NCBI RefSeq assembly: GCF_001462205.1
Contig: NZ_LKIR01000043.1
Span: forward strand, 1-41,550
Length of the DNA: 41,550 bases
Reading direction: 5' to 3'
Source: Haloparvum sedimenti
Lineage (GTDB): Archaea > Halobacteriota > Halobacteria > Halobacteriales > Haloferacaceae
The position numbers and the translations under genes were made by a program. Of the stretch, positions 8,949-15,899 are shown piece after piece (position 1 is the first letter of the stretch; each line of letters opens with the position of its first letter). The notes beneath the pieces were generated by a model. That model was not told where the DNA came from and did not search any database. It was given only the letters and a program-made list of their open reading frames with translations.

Positions 8949-9815
8949 ATGGAGGTGCCATCCGGACAGGCGGTCGTCGAAGCGGTGACGACCGTCTTCG
9001 TCCTCTCGACGATGTTCTCGATGGGGGTGAAACTCTCCGTCGATCGGATCGTCGACGCGCTCCGGGATCGACGGCTGCTGACGAACGCCCTGGCGGTGAA
9101 CCTCGTCGCGGTCCCGCTGCTCGCCGCGCTCCTCGTTCGCGCGGTCCCCGTGGAGACCGGGTTCGCGGCCGGGATCGTGCTGCTCGCGGTGTCGCCCGGC
9201 GCTCCGTTCGGGCCGAAGCTCGCGGAGCTCTCCGACAGCGACGTGGCGTTCGCGAGCGGCCTCATGGCGATCCTCTGTCTGCTCTCGGTCGTGACGATCC
9301 CGGTCTCGCTGTGGCTGCTGCTTCCCGGCGACGCCGCCGTCGATCCCGTCGCGATCGGTCGGATGGTTCTGAACATCCAGCTGGTTCCGCTACTGCTCGG
9401 GCTCGGGATGTCGTTCGTCGTTCCGTCGCTCGCGGCCCGGCTCCATCCCCCCGTGCAGCGGCTCTCCGACTACACGTTCGCCGGACTGATCGTCCTGTTG
9501 GTCGTCGTCTACAGCGACAGTCTGGCGTCCCTCGTCGGCACGGGAACGCTCGGGCTCTCTACGGTCGCCGTCGGGGCATCGCTACTGTTCGGCTACGGCC
9601 TCGGCGGCCCGGCGCGAGCGACGCGGGAAGTGCTGGCGACGACGACCGCGGCCCGGAACGCGGCGATCGCGTTGTTCATCGCGACGACAGGGTTCTCGGA
9701 CCCGAACGTCCTCACGGCGGTCCTCGCGTTCTCCTTCATCGGCGTCGTCTGGTCAGCCCTGCTCGCTGGCGTGTGGCGACGCGGATCGGTCGAGGCGGCG
9801 CCGCTGCACGGCTAG
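8949..9815 (+). CDS. Bile acid:sodium symporter (BASS) family transporter
   Basis: 288-aa integral membrane protein with about nine hydrophobic segments. Family features include the N-terminal FVLSTMFSMGVKLS (the BASS-type short helix with MGV), LLAVSPGAPFGPKLAELSDSDVAFASG, and the later ATTTAARNAAIALFIATTGF crossover-helix region with small and polar residues. Family members carry organic anions, such as bile acids, pantothenate or keto acids, together with Na+. The substrate here is unknown; haloarchaea do not make bile acids, so an organic acid is more likely (inference). It stands alone downstream of the pilin with 183 nt between. Confidence 0.87.
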   Translation: MEVPSGQAVVEAVTTVFVLSTMFSMGVKLSVDRIVDALRDRRLLTNALAVNLVAVPLLAALLVRAVPVETGFAAGIVLLAVSPGAPFGPKLAELSDSDVAFASGLMAILCLLSVVTIPVSLWLLLPGDAAVDPVAIGRMVLNIQLVPLLLGLGMSFVVPSLAARLHPPVQRLSDYTFAGLIVLLVVVYSDSLASLVGTGTLGLSTVAVGASLLFGYGLGGPARATREVLATTTAARNAAIALFIATTGFSDPNVLTAVLAFSFIGVVWSALLAGVWRRGSVEAAPLHG

Positions 9816-9895
9816 CGGGTGCCGACCGCGTGCGACCACAGAACGAAAGCCGCCGTTCGGAGAGCCGCGAACGCGAACGGCGCCGGTCGGGACGG

Positions 9896-10180
9896 CTACG
9901 TGTCGTCGACCAGGAATTCGGGCTCGGCGATGCGCTCGGACTTGCACTCGGGGCATCGGGAGGGCTCGTTCACGGGGTCGTCGAAGCCGTCGAAGCCGCA
10001 GTCGCGGCACGCGGGCGGCGCGACGAGGAACTGCTCGCCCTCACCGACCGACTGCGCGACGTGCTCTACGTGCTCGTAGACGACCGGCGTCGGCAGCTCG
10101 AGCGCGCTCGCGAGGTCGCTCGCGGTCGCGGGCCCCTCGCGCAGCCGGTCCGCGATGCGCTGGCGGGTGGTCGGCTCCAT
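9896..10180 (-). CDS. HTH domain fused to a zinc ribbon, predicted transcriptional regulator
   Basis: 94-aa protein. Residues 1-50 (MEPTTRQRIADRLREGPATASDLASALELPTPVVYEHVEHVAQSV, read in pieces) form a winged helix-turn-helix of the ArsR/MarR kind. The second half has two CxxC knuckles, CRDCGF and CPECKSERI, spaced to bind one zinc. This HTH plus zinc-ribbon layout matches a known small archaeal family of predicted regulators (COG3357-like). The ATG at 10180 is preferred because upstream codons read as shadow. The target is unknown. It lies between the converging BASS gene and the divergent nucleotidyltransferase. Confidence 0.85.
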   Translation of the reverse strand: MEPTTRQRIADRLREGPATASDLASALELPTPVVYEHVEHVAQSVGEGEQFLVAPPACRDCGFDGFDDPVNEPSRCPECKSERIAEPEFLVDDT

Positions 10181-10364
10181 GGCCAGCGTTGGCCGGCCGG
10201 CGAGAAAAGCCCCGCGGCGTTGGGGTGCCGGACGCAGGCAGGTCTGCTCGCGTCCCCTATCGGCCGCCAAACGCCGCTCTCGGTCGTCTTCGACTCCCGT
10301 TCGGGACCGGATTTCGGTCGGCCTAAGTCACAAAAACCATAACCGCGGACCGGAAGATGCACTC

Positions 10365-11333
10365 ATGAAAGCGGTAGTGCTTGCGGGTGGGTACGCGACG
10401 CGCCTCTGGCCGATCACGAAGGACCGGCCGAAGATGTTCCTCCCCATCGGCGACGGGACGGTCATCGACGAGATCTTCGCCGACCTGGAGGCGGACGACC
10501 GGATCAGCGAGGTGTACGTCTCCACGAACGAGCGGTTCGCGGAGGACTTCGAGTCGTACCTCGCGGACAGCGAGTTCGAGAAGCCGCAGCTCTCCGTGGA
10601 GGAGACCGAGGCCGAAGACGAGAAGTTCGGCGTCGTCGGCGCGCTCGCCCAGCTCGTGGAACGGGAGGGGATCGAGGAGGACCTCGTCGTCGTGGCGGGC
10701 GACAACCTGATCAGCTTCGACGTGGCCGAGTTCGTCGACTTCTTCGAGACGAAAGGGACCGCCGCCATCGCGGCCTACGACGTGGGCTCACGGGAGAAGG
10801 CGAAGTCCTACGGGCTCGTCGAACTGGAGGGCGACCGCGTGGTCGACTTCCAGGAGAAGCCCGAGGACCCCAAGAGCACGCTCGTCTCCATCGCCTGCTA
10901 CGCGTTCCCCGCCGACACCCTGCCGGACCTGCGGACGTACCTCGACGACGGCAACAACCCCGACGAGCCGGGATGGTTCATCCAGTGGCTCCAGCGCCGC
11001 CAGCCGGTCCACGCGTTCACCTTCGACGGCGCGTGGTTCGACATCGGGACCCCCGAGAGCTACCTCGACGCGGTCGCGTGGACCCTCGACGGGGAGACGC
11101 GCGTCGCGGAGTCCGCGACCGTCGAGAACGCGACGCTCGGCGAGAACGTCCACGTCATGCCCGGCGCGACCGTCCGCGACGCCGCGGTCCACGACAGCGT
11201 CGTCTTCCCCGAGGTCACCATCGAGGAGGCCGAGGTCCGTCACACGATAATCGACCGCGGAACCCACCTCAAGGGGCTCGACCTCTCGGGCGCGCTCATC
11301 GGCGCGCACACGAAGATCACCAACGGCGAGTAG
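10365..11333 (+). CDS. Sugar-phosphate nucleotidyltransferase
   Basis: 322-aa enzyme with an N-terminal GT-A nucleotidyltransferase fold and a C-terminal left-handed beta-helix. The start VVLAGGYATRLWPIT followed by DRPKMFLPI is the nucleotide/Mg-binding signature (GGxxTRLxPxTxxxPKxxxP), and VVAGDN is the metal-binding Asp motif. From about residue 245 hexapeptide-like repeats appear (VAESATVENATLGENVHV, then MPGATVRDAAVHDSVVF). It likely makes an NDP-sugar (such as dTDP- or UDP-glucose, or GDP-mannose) for surface polysaccharide or protein glycosylation. The base and sugar cannot be read off with confidence. A TATA-like AAAAACCATAACC lies about 28 nt before the ATG, supporting a leaderless mRNA. 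Confidence 0.88.
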   Translation: MKAVVLAGGYATRLWPITKDRPKMFLPIGDGTVIDEIFADLEADDRISEVYVSTNERFAEDFESYLADSEFEKPQLSVEETEAEDEKFGVVGALAQLVEREGIEEDLVVVAGDNLISFDVAEFVDFFETKGTAAIAAYDVGSREKAKSYGLVELEGDRVVDFQEKPEDPKSTLVSIACYAFPADTLPDLRTYLDDGNNPDEPGWFIQWLQRRQPVHAFTFDGAWFDIGTPESYLDAVAWTLDGETRVAESATVENATLGENVHVMPGATVRDAAVHDSVVFPEVTIEEAEVRHTIIDRGTHLKGLDLSGALIGAHTKITNGE

Positions 11334-11378
11334 GCGTCGGAGGCCGTTCGCGCGGGCCGTCGCTCCACCGCGGTCCGG

Positions 11379-12101
11379 CTACTCCAGCCGCGCGTCCGTC
11401 ACCCGGACGTGCCCGCGGTCGCCCTCCCACACCGTCTCGTACTCCAGATCGACCCGGCGGTCCATGTGCGGGCCGTCGACGACGAACGTCTCGAACTCGC
11501 CGCCCTCCCCGAGCAGGTGGACGCCGTACTCCTCGTTGAGCCCGCGGAGGTCCGCGAGCGCCTCCCGGTCGAGCGGGCGCCCGAGCCACGACTCGTCGAG
11601 GCCGTACGCCGCCACCTGGACGATCAGGATCTCGAAGCCGGCGTCGAGCATCGCGGTCGCCAGCTCCTCGGGGTCCTCCTGCCACAGCGGCGCGAACAGG
11701 TCGACTCCGAGCCGGTCGCACATCGCCTCGATCCGGCTGGTCTGGAACTCGCTCTCGACGGCGCCCGCGGTGACGCCCGCGAGGTCCACGCCCTGCTCGG
11801 CCGCGATCTCCCGGAGCGCCGCCTCCATCGGTTCGAGCTCCGCGTCGCCGCGCTCGCCGGCGGCCGCGTCCCCGGCCGGCCCGGCGTCGAAGTCCTCCGG
11901 TTCGACGGAGACGAGGTCGATGCCGACGCTCTCGGCGACGAGTTCGGTGAGGTGCGTCGCGGGCGTGTGGTACATGTAGGAGTCGCCGGCGGGGTGGACG
12001 GTGAGCAGGCGCGTCACGTCCAGCCCCTCCGCGAGCGCGCGGTACAGCGCCCACGAGGAGTCCTTGCCGCCGGAGAAGAGGCAGACCCAGTCGTCGCTCA
12101 T
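11379..12101 (-). CDS. dph6: Dph6-like diphthine--ammonia ligase (adenine nucleotide alpha-hydrolase, PP-loop)
   Basis: 240-aa N-type ATP pyrophosphatase. The PP-loop SGGKDSSWALYRA is at residues 9-21, and later motifs VGIDLVSVEP, GVTAGAVESEFQTSRIE and LLGEGGEFETFVVDGP are typical of the archaeal/eukaryotic Dph6 family. Dph6 amidates diphthine on elongation factor 2, the last step of diphthamide synthesis, using ATP and ammonium. The assignment to that reaction comes from family knowledge; some archaeal members lack direct testing. A GC-rich Ala/Gly/Asp insert sits near residue 75. It converges on the nucleotidyltransferase with 45 nt between. A GATTTACCC about 33 nt upstream may be the TATA box. 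Confidence 0.85.
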   Translation of the reverse strand: MSDDWVCLFSGGKDSSWALYRALAEGLDVTRLLTVHPAGDSYMYHTPATHLTELVAESVGIDLVSVEPEDFDAGPAGDAAAGERGDAELEPMEAALREIAAEQGVDLAGVTAGAVESEFQTSRIEAMCDRLGVDLFAPLWQEDPEELATAMLDAGFEILIVQVAAYGLDESWLGRPLDREALADLRGLNEEYGVHLLGEGGEFETFVVDGPHMDRRVDLEYETVWEGDRGHVRVTDARLE

Positions 12102-12190
12102 GGAGAGTGAGAGCGGGGCTGCGGGTAAATCGGCAGCGGTCCGCGGCCGTCGCGGTGAGACGAGCAGCTACCTCGGGCGCGTCCGGCGCC

Positions 12191-12760
12191 TCAGTCGCTT
12201 ATGAACTTGTTGTCGCGCCAGTTGACGCCGCCCTCGCCGTCGCCGTTACCCTTCGGGCTCTCGACGACCTCGACGGTCGCGGGGCGCTCCTCGCCCTCGA
12301 CGATGCGGGTCGCCTGCAGCTCCTCGCCCTCCTCGGTGATGGCGGTGAGCGTGCCCTTCTCGGCCTGGAGCGCGATGTCGCGGAGGACGAGGAACATCGG
12401 GTACTGGAGCGCCGAGTTCTGGAGGACGGTCTCGCGGTCGCCCTTGAAGCAGGCGAACTCGACGAGCTCCGAAGGGATCTCCTCCTCCTCGTCGTCCATC
12501 CACTGGGGGCCGCCGGCGCGCGGCGGCTCCTCCTCGTAGACGCGCGTCTCGCTGACGGAGGCCTTCAGCTGAGCGGTCGGCGTGTACTTGCTGATGTTCT
12601 CGTCCGAGGAGACGGCCTTGATGATGAGGGTGTTGTTGCGACGCGTGATGTCCACGTCGTCGATCTCCGTCGGGAGATCGGGGTCGTTCTCGAAGTACTC
12701 TTCTACGTCTTCGAGGGGCAGTTCGAGCGTCGAGTGAAGTCGGAACACGCGGCCTGACAT
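12191..12760 (-). CDS. Conserved haloarchaeal protein of unknown function
   Basis: 189-aa acidic soluble protein that begins MSGRVFRLHSTLELPLEDVE. Residues 25-60 (PTEIDDVDITRRNNTLIIKAVS) look like a small alpha/beta module, a strongly acidic stretch DDEEEE is near 110, and the end of the protein is low-complexity. I recognise the look of a family restricted to haloarchaea but can assign no function. The ATG at 12760 is preferred over an upstream in-frame codon at 12805 because a good TATA box (CCCTATAAGGC on the minus strand, 12834-12844) gives a start of transcription between the two. It is well conserved in style (long stretches without low complexity), which suggests an expressed core gene. 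Confidence 0.72.
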   Translation of the reverse strand: MSGRVFRLHSTLELPLEDVEEYFENDPDLPTEIDDVDITRRNNTLIIKAVSSDENISKYTPTAQLKASVSETRVYEEEPPRAGGPQWMDDEEEEIPSELVEFACFKGDRETVLQNSALQYPMFLVLRDIALQAEKGTLTAITEEGEELQATRIVEGEERPATVEVVESPKGNGDGEGGVNWRDNKFISD

Positions 12761-12833
12761 GGTTGAGTGGGGTTCTGGTGGTTGGCGGACGCGGCGAGGG
12801 AGCAACCGTACCTACCGCATCTTGGGCACCGAG

Positions 12834-12844
12834 CCTTATAGGGG
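12834..12844 (-). promoter_or_regulatory. TATA box of the conserved haloarchaeal gene at 12191-12760
   Basis: On the minus strand CCCTATAAGGC stands out in G+C-rich DNA about 78 nt before the ATG at 12760. Transcription should start near 12810, giving a leader of about 50 nt, longer than for most genes in the window. Confidence 0.6.
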
Positions 12845-12964
12845 CTGCCCTTTCCGCGGGTCCGGTGTGGGGAGACGGAGCGTCTCACGCGCGCTGTCGG
12901 TCGGTCAAAGGGGTTTCGGGCGGTTCGCGGTCGGGGCCGGTTCGCGGTTGGAGCCGTGCCGGCG

Positions 12965-13309
12965 TTACTCGGCGTTCAGCGACGCCGCGAGCTCGCCGCG
13001 CTCGTCGAGTTCCGCGAGCACGTCGCTCCCGCCGACGAACTCGCCGTCGACGTACGTCTGCGGGATCGTCTCCCAGTCGCTGTGCTCGGCGAGGGCCTCG
13101 CGGTACTGGTCGAGCGCGGGGAGCACGTCGACCGTCTCGAACTCGGAGACGTGCTGGCCGATCAGCTCCAGCGCGCGCTTCGAGTAGCCGCACTGGGGCA
13201 TCAGCCGGTTGCCCTTCATGAACAGGACCACGTCGTTGTCCGCGATGGCCTCGTCGACGCGCTGTCGGATCTCCTCGACGTCGGACTCGGATTCGGGCGT
13301 GAACGTCAT
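12965..13309 (-). CDS. Monothiol glutaredoxin-like protein (CGYS)
   Basis: 114-aa thioredoxin-fold protein of the Grx4/GrxD type. Visible motifs are VVLFMKGNRLMPQCGYSKRA, with a single active-site Cys in CGYS, WETIPQTYVDGEFVGGSDVL with the cis-Pro, and the GG glutathione/dithiol-binding turn. Family members carry or sense 2Fe-2S clusters and help deliver them. The usual motif is CGFS; Tyr replaces Phe here. Haloarchaea use gamma-glutamylcysteine rather than glutathione, so the thiol ligand may differ (established for the group, not seen here). The ATG at 13309 is the only sensible start; the far longer open frame upstream runs through the non-coding element A and is shadow. Confidence 0.9.
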   Translation of the reverse strand: MTFTPESESDVEEIRQRVDEAIADNDVVLFMKGNRLMPQCGYSKRALELIGQHVSEFETVDVLPALDQYREALAEHSDWETIPQTYVDGEFVGGSDVLAELDERGELAASLNAE

Positions 13310-13387
13310 GTCCCCTCGTACGCGGCGCGGGGGAAAAGGGGTTGCGCTGTCGGCGACCGTCGGGTCGGTCGTCCGCGAGGCGATGGC

Positions 13388-13421
13388 GTGACCGTGGCGG
13401 TGGCGTGATCGTGGCGGTGGC
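13388..13421. repeat. Two tandem 17-bp repeats before element A
   Basis: The 17-mer GTGACCGTGGCGGTGGC (13388-13404) is followed directly by GTGATCGTGGCGGTGGC (13405-13421), one base different. It lies between the glutaredoxin start and element A and may mark the promoter side of that element. Another 17-bp repeat array of different sequence lies beyond the SRP RNA gene. Confidence 0.7.
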
Positions 13422-13900
13422 GCGCGCGAGAAACGCGCGCGAGGGAGGCCGCGGGGCGGGCGCGATGCGGTGCGGTCCCGCGCCCGCCCCGCGGCCGAGG
13501 CTGGGGAGGTGCGAGGCTGCTGTGCGGGGCGGTGCGGTCGCGGTGGGTGGGACTGAAAGGGGCAGCCGGCTCGATCCGGCCCCGACGACGCAAGCACTCG
13601 CGCTGGGCGGTGTCTCCAGCGCGCTACTGCACGCTGGAGGCTAGCGAGACGCGGTTTGTCTCGCCAAGCGGAGAAGCGTGAGCGCGCAGCGAGGCGCGGC
13701 CGGTCGAGCCGGCTGGGGCTTTCTGGGTGGTGCTGTCCAGATCGGCAGGATCGACAGCAGTTACAAAAACGTCGTCCGGAGAGCCGGCTGGGGCTTTCTG
13801 GGTGGTGCTGTCCAGATCGGCAGGATCGACAGCAGTTACAAAAACGTCGTCCGGAGAGCCGGCTGGGGCTTTCTGGGTTCCGAGAACTCCCGCGGAGCAG
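13421..13900 (+). ncRNA. Structured non-coding element A (candidate RNA, about 480 nt)
   Basis: Gene-free stretch with layered secondary structure, shown on the plus strand. In order: an 8-bp hairpin (13421-13428 with 13434-13441); the 14-mer CGCGCGAGGGAGGC (13436-13449); an 18-bp perfect hairpin (13447-13464 with 13479-13496, 14-nt loop); GCCGAGGCTGGGGAGG (13494-13509); the 12-mer GGACTGAAAGGG (13550-13561). A long-range stem then pairs 13563-13581 with 13698-13715 (18 bp, one bulged T), closed outside by GAAAG 13555-13559 with CTTTC 13719-13723 across a symmetric 3x3 loop. Two inner hairpins lie inside it (13614-13621 with 13632-13639; 13644-13650 with 13658-13664). Three copies of GGGCTTTCTGG follow in a 75-bp repeat. 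The same plan recurs in element B. Strand, ends and expression are inferred; DNA-level function is possible. The right end touches the gfcR stop at 13903. Confidence 0.6.
13706..13878 (+). repeat. 75-bp tandem repeat of element A (two identical copies and a 23-nt start of a third)
   Basis: Copies 13706-13780 and 13781-13855 are identical; 13856-13878 repeats only the first 23 nt before the sequence diverges. Each copy begins GAGCCGGCTGGGGCTTTCTG and holds its own hairpin: TGCTGTC 13731-13737 pairs with GACAGCA 13753-13759, with an inner GATC/GATC pairing. The repeated 5' part is the 3' strand of the long-range stem, so the one upstream strand (13563-13574) could pair with copy 1 (18 bp) or, less well, with copies 2 and 3 (10 bp plus CCGG). 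The period of 75 keeps the frame, but no gene runs through. Confidence 0.9.
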
Positions 13901-13902
13901 TA

Positions 13903-14550
13903 TCAGTCCTCGCGGTCGACGCGCACCACGTCCACCAGCGAGTAGATGGGGACGCCCTCGATCTCCTCGTTGCCCTGCTTGTCGGCCAGCACGCAGCAGC
14001 CGACCGGCTCGCCGCCCTGCTCGCGGATCGCCTCGATGGTCTCGGCCATCGTCGTCCCGGAGGTGACGATGTCGTCGACGACGTAGCACTCGCGGCCGCG
14101 GATCCCCGCGAAGTTGCGCGAGAAGCCGCCGCCGTGCTCGGCGATGTCGCCCTCCTCCCACTGGTGTTTGGCGGGCGCGTAGGTGCCCATATCCGTGTCG
14201 AGCGCGCGCGCGACGACCGTCGCCAGCGGGACGCCCGCCTTCTCGATGCCGATGGTGAGGTCGACCTCCTCGCCCTCCTTCGAGAGCAGGTCCGCCATCG
14301 CCTTGCCGGCGTAGCTGAGCCGGGCGGAGTCGCGGCCGATGGCACTCCAGTCGACGTGGATGTCGGAGCTCATGGTCGCGGCGGGCTCCTCCTGCGCGTC
14401 GGCTGCCGACTCCTCGCCCGCGCCGGCGCGCTCGACGAGCCAGCTCGCCGTCTCCCGCGAGACGTTCAGCTCGTCGGCGATCTCCCCCTTCGAGAGGCCG
14501 CGCTCGGCCAGCTCCGCGGCGCTGTCGATCAGGTCGTCAACGTTCTTCAT
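13903..14550 (-). CDS. gfcR: GfcR, PRT-type transcription regulator of sugar metabolism
   Basis: 215-aa regulator with an N-terminal HTH (residues about 5-45, SKGEIADELNVSRETASWLV) joined to an orotate phosphoribosyltransferase-like domain. The PRPP-binding loop YVVDDIVTSGTT is at 156-167. In Haloferax, GfcR controls glycolytic and gluconeogenic genes, with the PRT domain proposed to sense a sugar-phosphate rather than make nucleotides (established for the family). Many copies are annotated as orotate phosphoribosyltransferase-like proteins. The ATG at 14550 lies inside the last codons of glucose dehydrogenase (14-nt overlap), and a TATA-like CTATTAAAAC (14571-14580, minus strand) sits 25 nt upstream. 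It may therefore be both cotranscribed with gdh and separately started. Its stop abuts element A. Confidence 0.92.
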   Translation of the reverse strand: MKNVDDLIDSAAELAERGLSKGEIADELNVSRETASWLVERAGAGEESAADAQEEPAATMSSDIHVDWSAIGRDSARLSYAGKAMADLLSKEGEEVDLTIGIEKAGVPLATVVARALDTDMGTYAPAKHQWEEGDIAEHGGGFSRNFAGIRGRECYVVDDIVTSGTTMAETIEAIREQGGEPVGCCVLADKQGNEEIEGVPIYSLVDVVRVDRED

Positions 14551-15607
14551 AGCTGGCGAATTCGACGGCCGTTTTAATAGTCGTGTCGTCATCCGCGAAC
14601 GCTGGCGCGAAGTCGTCGAGCCCGTGGACGCCGGTGACCAGGTCGTCGAGGAACGACTCCTCCATGGCGGCCAGCGAGTCGGCCGCGGCCTCGAAGTGGC
14701 CCACGCCGGAGTTGACGCTCCCGACGAGCGCCTTGTTGTGGAGGACGAACTCGCGGTGGAGCGCGCCCCCGTCGACCTCGAACTCCCAGTCGCTCGGGAC
14801 GCCGAGCAGCGCGCCGACGCCGTTCGGCGCGAGCGCCTCGATGGTCTCGAAGGCGTGCGGCGCGTAGCCGGTCGCCTCGTAGACGAAGTCCGGCGCCTCG
14901 TGGACCTCGGGGACCTCCGGCACCGCCGTCTCCTCGGAGTTGACGTACGTCGCGCCCAGCGACTCGATGATGTCGATGGTCGGGTCCGGCCGGTACCGGC
15001 GTCCGAGACAGTAGAGCCGGTCGAACCGGTCGTCGAGCGCCGCGACCGTCAAAAGCCCGAGCGAGCCGTTGCCGAGCACCAGCGCGCTCTCGGGATCCCA
15101 CGCGAAGGCCGACCGCGAGGCGAACGCGTGCTCGACTGCCTTCTCGGTGATCGATATCGGCTCCACCAGAAAGCCCCACTCCGCGAGTTCGGGCGGGATC
15201 TCGACGAGGCACTCCGCGGGGCTGGTGAAGTACTCGGCCATGAAGCCGTGGTCGCCGACGATGCCCCGCTCGTGGTACTGCCCCTCGGGCGCCATGTCCG
15301 GTTCGCCGCGCGCGAAGAACTCGTTGCCCCCGTTCGGCGCCCGCCGGACGGTCGGGACGACCACGTCGCCCTCCTCGAGGTCGGTTCCGTTCGGCTCCAC
15401 TACGACCCCGACCGCTTCGTGGCCCAACACGAGGTGGTCCTCGCCGTCCGGGAACCCGCCGTGAGTCCCCGCGATGACCTCGTGGTCGGTCCCGTCGACG
15501 CCCACGCGGAGCGTCCGCACGAGCGCCTCCCCCGCGGCCGGCTCCGGCCGCGGCTTCTCGATCAGGACGGGATCGCCCCCGCCCTCGGTGACCGCGATTG
15601 CGTGCAT
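14537..15607 (-). CDS. gdh: Glucose 1-dehydrogenase (zinc-dependent, NAD(P)+)
   Basis: 356-aa medium-chain dehydrogenase that oxidises glucose to gluconolactone, the first step of the haloarchaeal semi-phosphorylative Entner-Doudoroff pathway. The residues that bind the catalytic zinc in the Haloferax mediterranei enzyme are present at the same positions: D38 (replacing the usual Cys), H63 and E64 in LGHEAVG. The nucleotide-binding GNGSLGLL follows near residue 180. The structural-zinc lobe is reduced, as in the haloarchaeal group. The length matches the known enzyme (357 aa). A TATA box (AATAAATCTT, minus strand, 15635-15644) lies about 30 nt before the ATG at 15607. Its 3' end overlaps the start of gfcR by 14 nt. 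Confidence 0.94.
   Translation of the reverse strand: MHAIAVTEGGGDPVLIEKPRPEPAAGEALVRTLRVGVDGTDHEVIAGTHGGFPDGEDHLVLGHEAVGVVVEPNGTDLEEGDVVVPTVRRAPNGGNEFFARGEPDMAPEGQYHERGIVGDHGFMAEYFTSPAECLVEIPPELAEWGFLVEPISITEKAVEHAFASRSAFAWDPESALVLGNGSLGLLTVAALDDRFDRLYCLGRRYRPDPTIDIIESLGATYVNSEETAVPEVPEVHEAPDFVYEATGYAPHAFETIEALAPNGVGALLGVPSDWEFEVDGGALHREFVLHNKALVGSVNSGVGHFEAAADSLAAMEESFLDDLVTGVHGLDDFAPAFADDDTTIKTAVEFASYEER
14571..14580 (-). promoter_or_regulatory. Candidate internal TATA box for gfcR
   Basis: CTATTAAAAC on the minus strand lies inside the gdh coding sequence and 25 nt before the gfcR ATG, exactly the spacing of a leaderless haloarchaeal promoter. It also encodes TIK of glucose dehydrogenase, so it may be chance, but the A+T run is rare in this genome. 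Confidence 0.5.
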
Positions 15608-15634
15608 ACGATGACCGAGGACCTGGGCCACCAA

Positions 15635-15644
15635 AAGATTTATT
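15635..15644 (-). promoter_or_regulatory. TATA box of glucose dehydrogenase
   Basis: An unusually A+T-rich block at about 15631-15662 contains AATAAATCTT on the minus strand about 30 nt before the gdh ATG, preceded by AGAAATTACTCAAAATAG. The A+T-rich extension upstream of the TATA may carry the regulator site (GfcR or TrmB-like), but no site can be named from sequence alone. The gap of 292 nt to the next gene holds nothing else I can support. Confidence 0.6.
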
Positions 15645-15899
15645 CTATTTTGAGTAATTTCTCTCCCCGTCGGCGGGCGCGGGTTCGGCAGGGGTCCAGT
15701 CCCCGTGCCGACAGCCATCACCGTCGCGACGCGCCGTCGAGACGTCCGACCCGCCTCCGCCGTCACGCCTGTTGTCGCACGACCGCTACCGCCGCGCAAG
15801 GAGCGGCGCTGCCGGTAAGCGCGGCGCCGCCGCGAGGAGCGCCGCCCGCGCTCGCCGAGCGACGGCGGATTTTTGTTCGGGCCGCGCCCACCAGAGCCC

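Noticed and set aside
13706-13878. CRISPR array
   Set aside because: The sequence between the repeated cores is also identical from unit to unit, so there are no distinct spacers; no cas genes are near.
13727-13945. Element A repeats as protein-coding repeats (GAFWV... every 25 codons)
   Set aside because: The frame survives only because 75 is a multiple of three. There is no proper start, no family match, and the paired-arm changes favour structure over protein.
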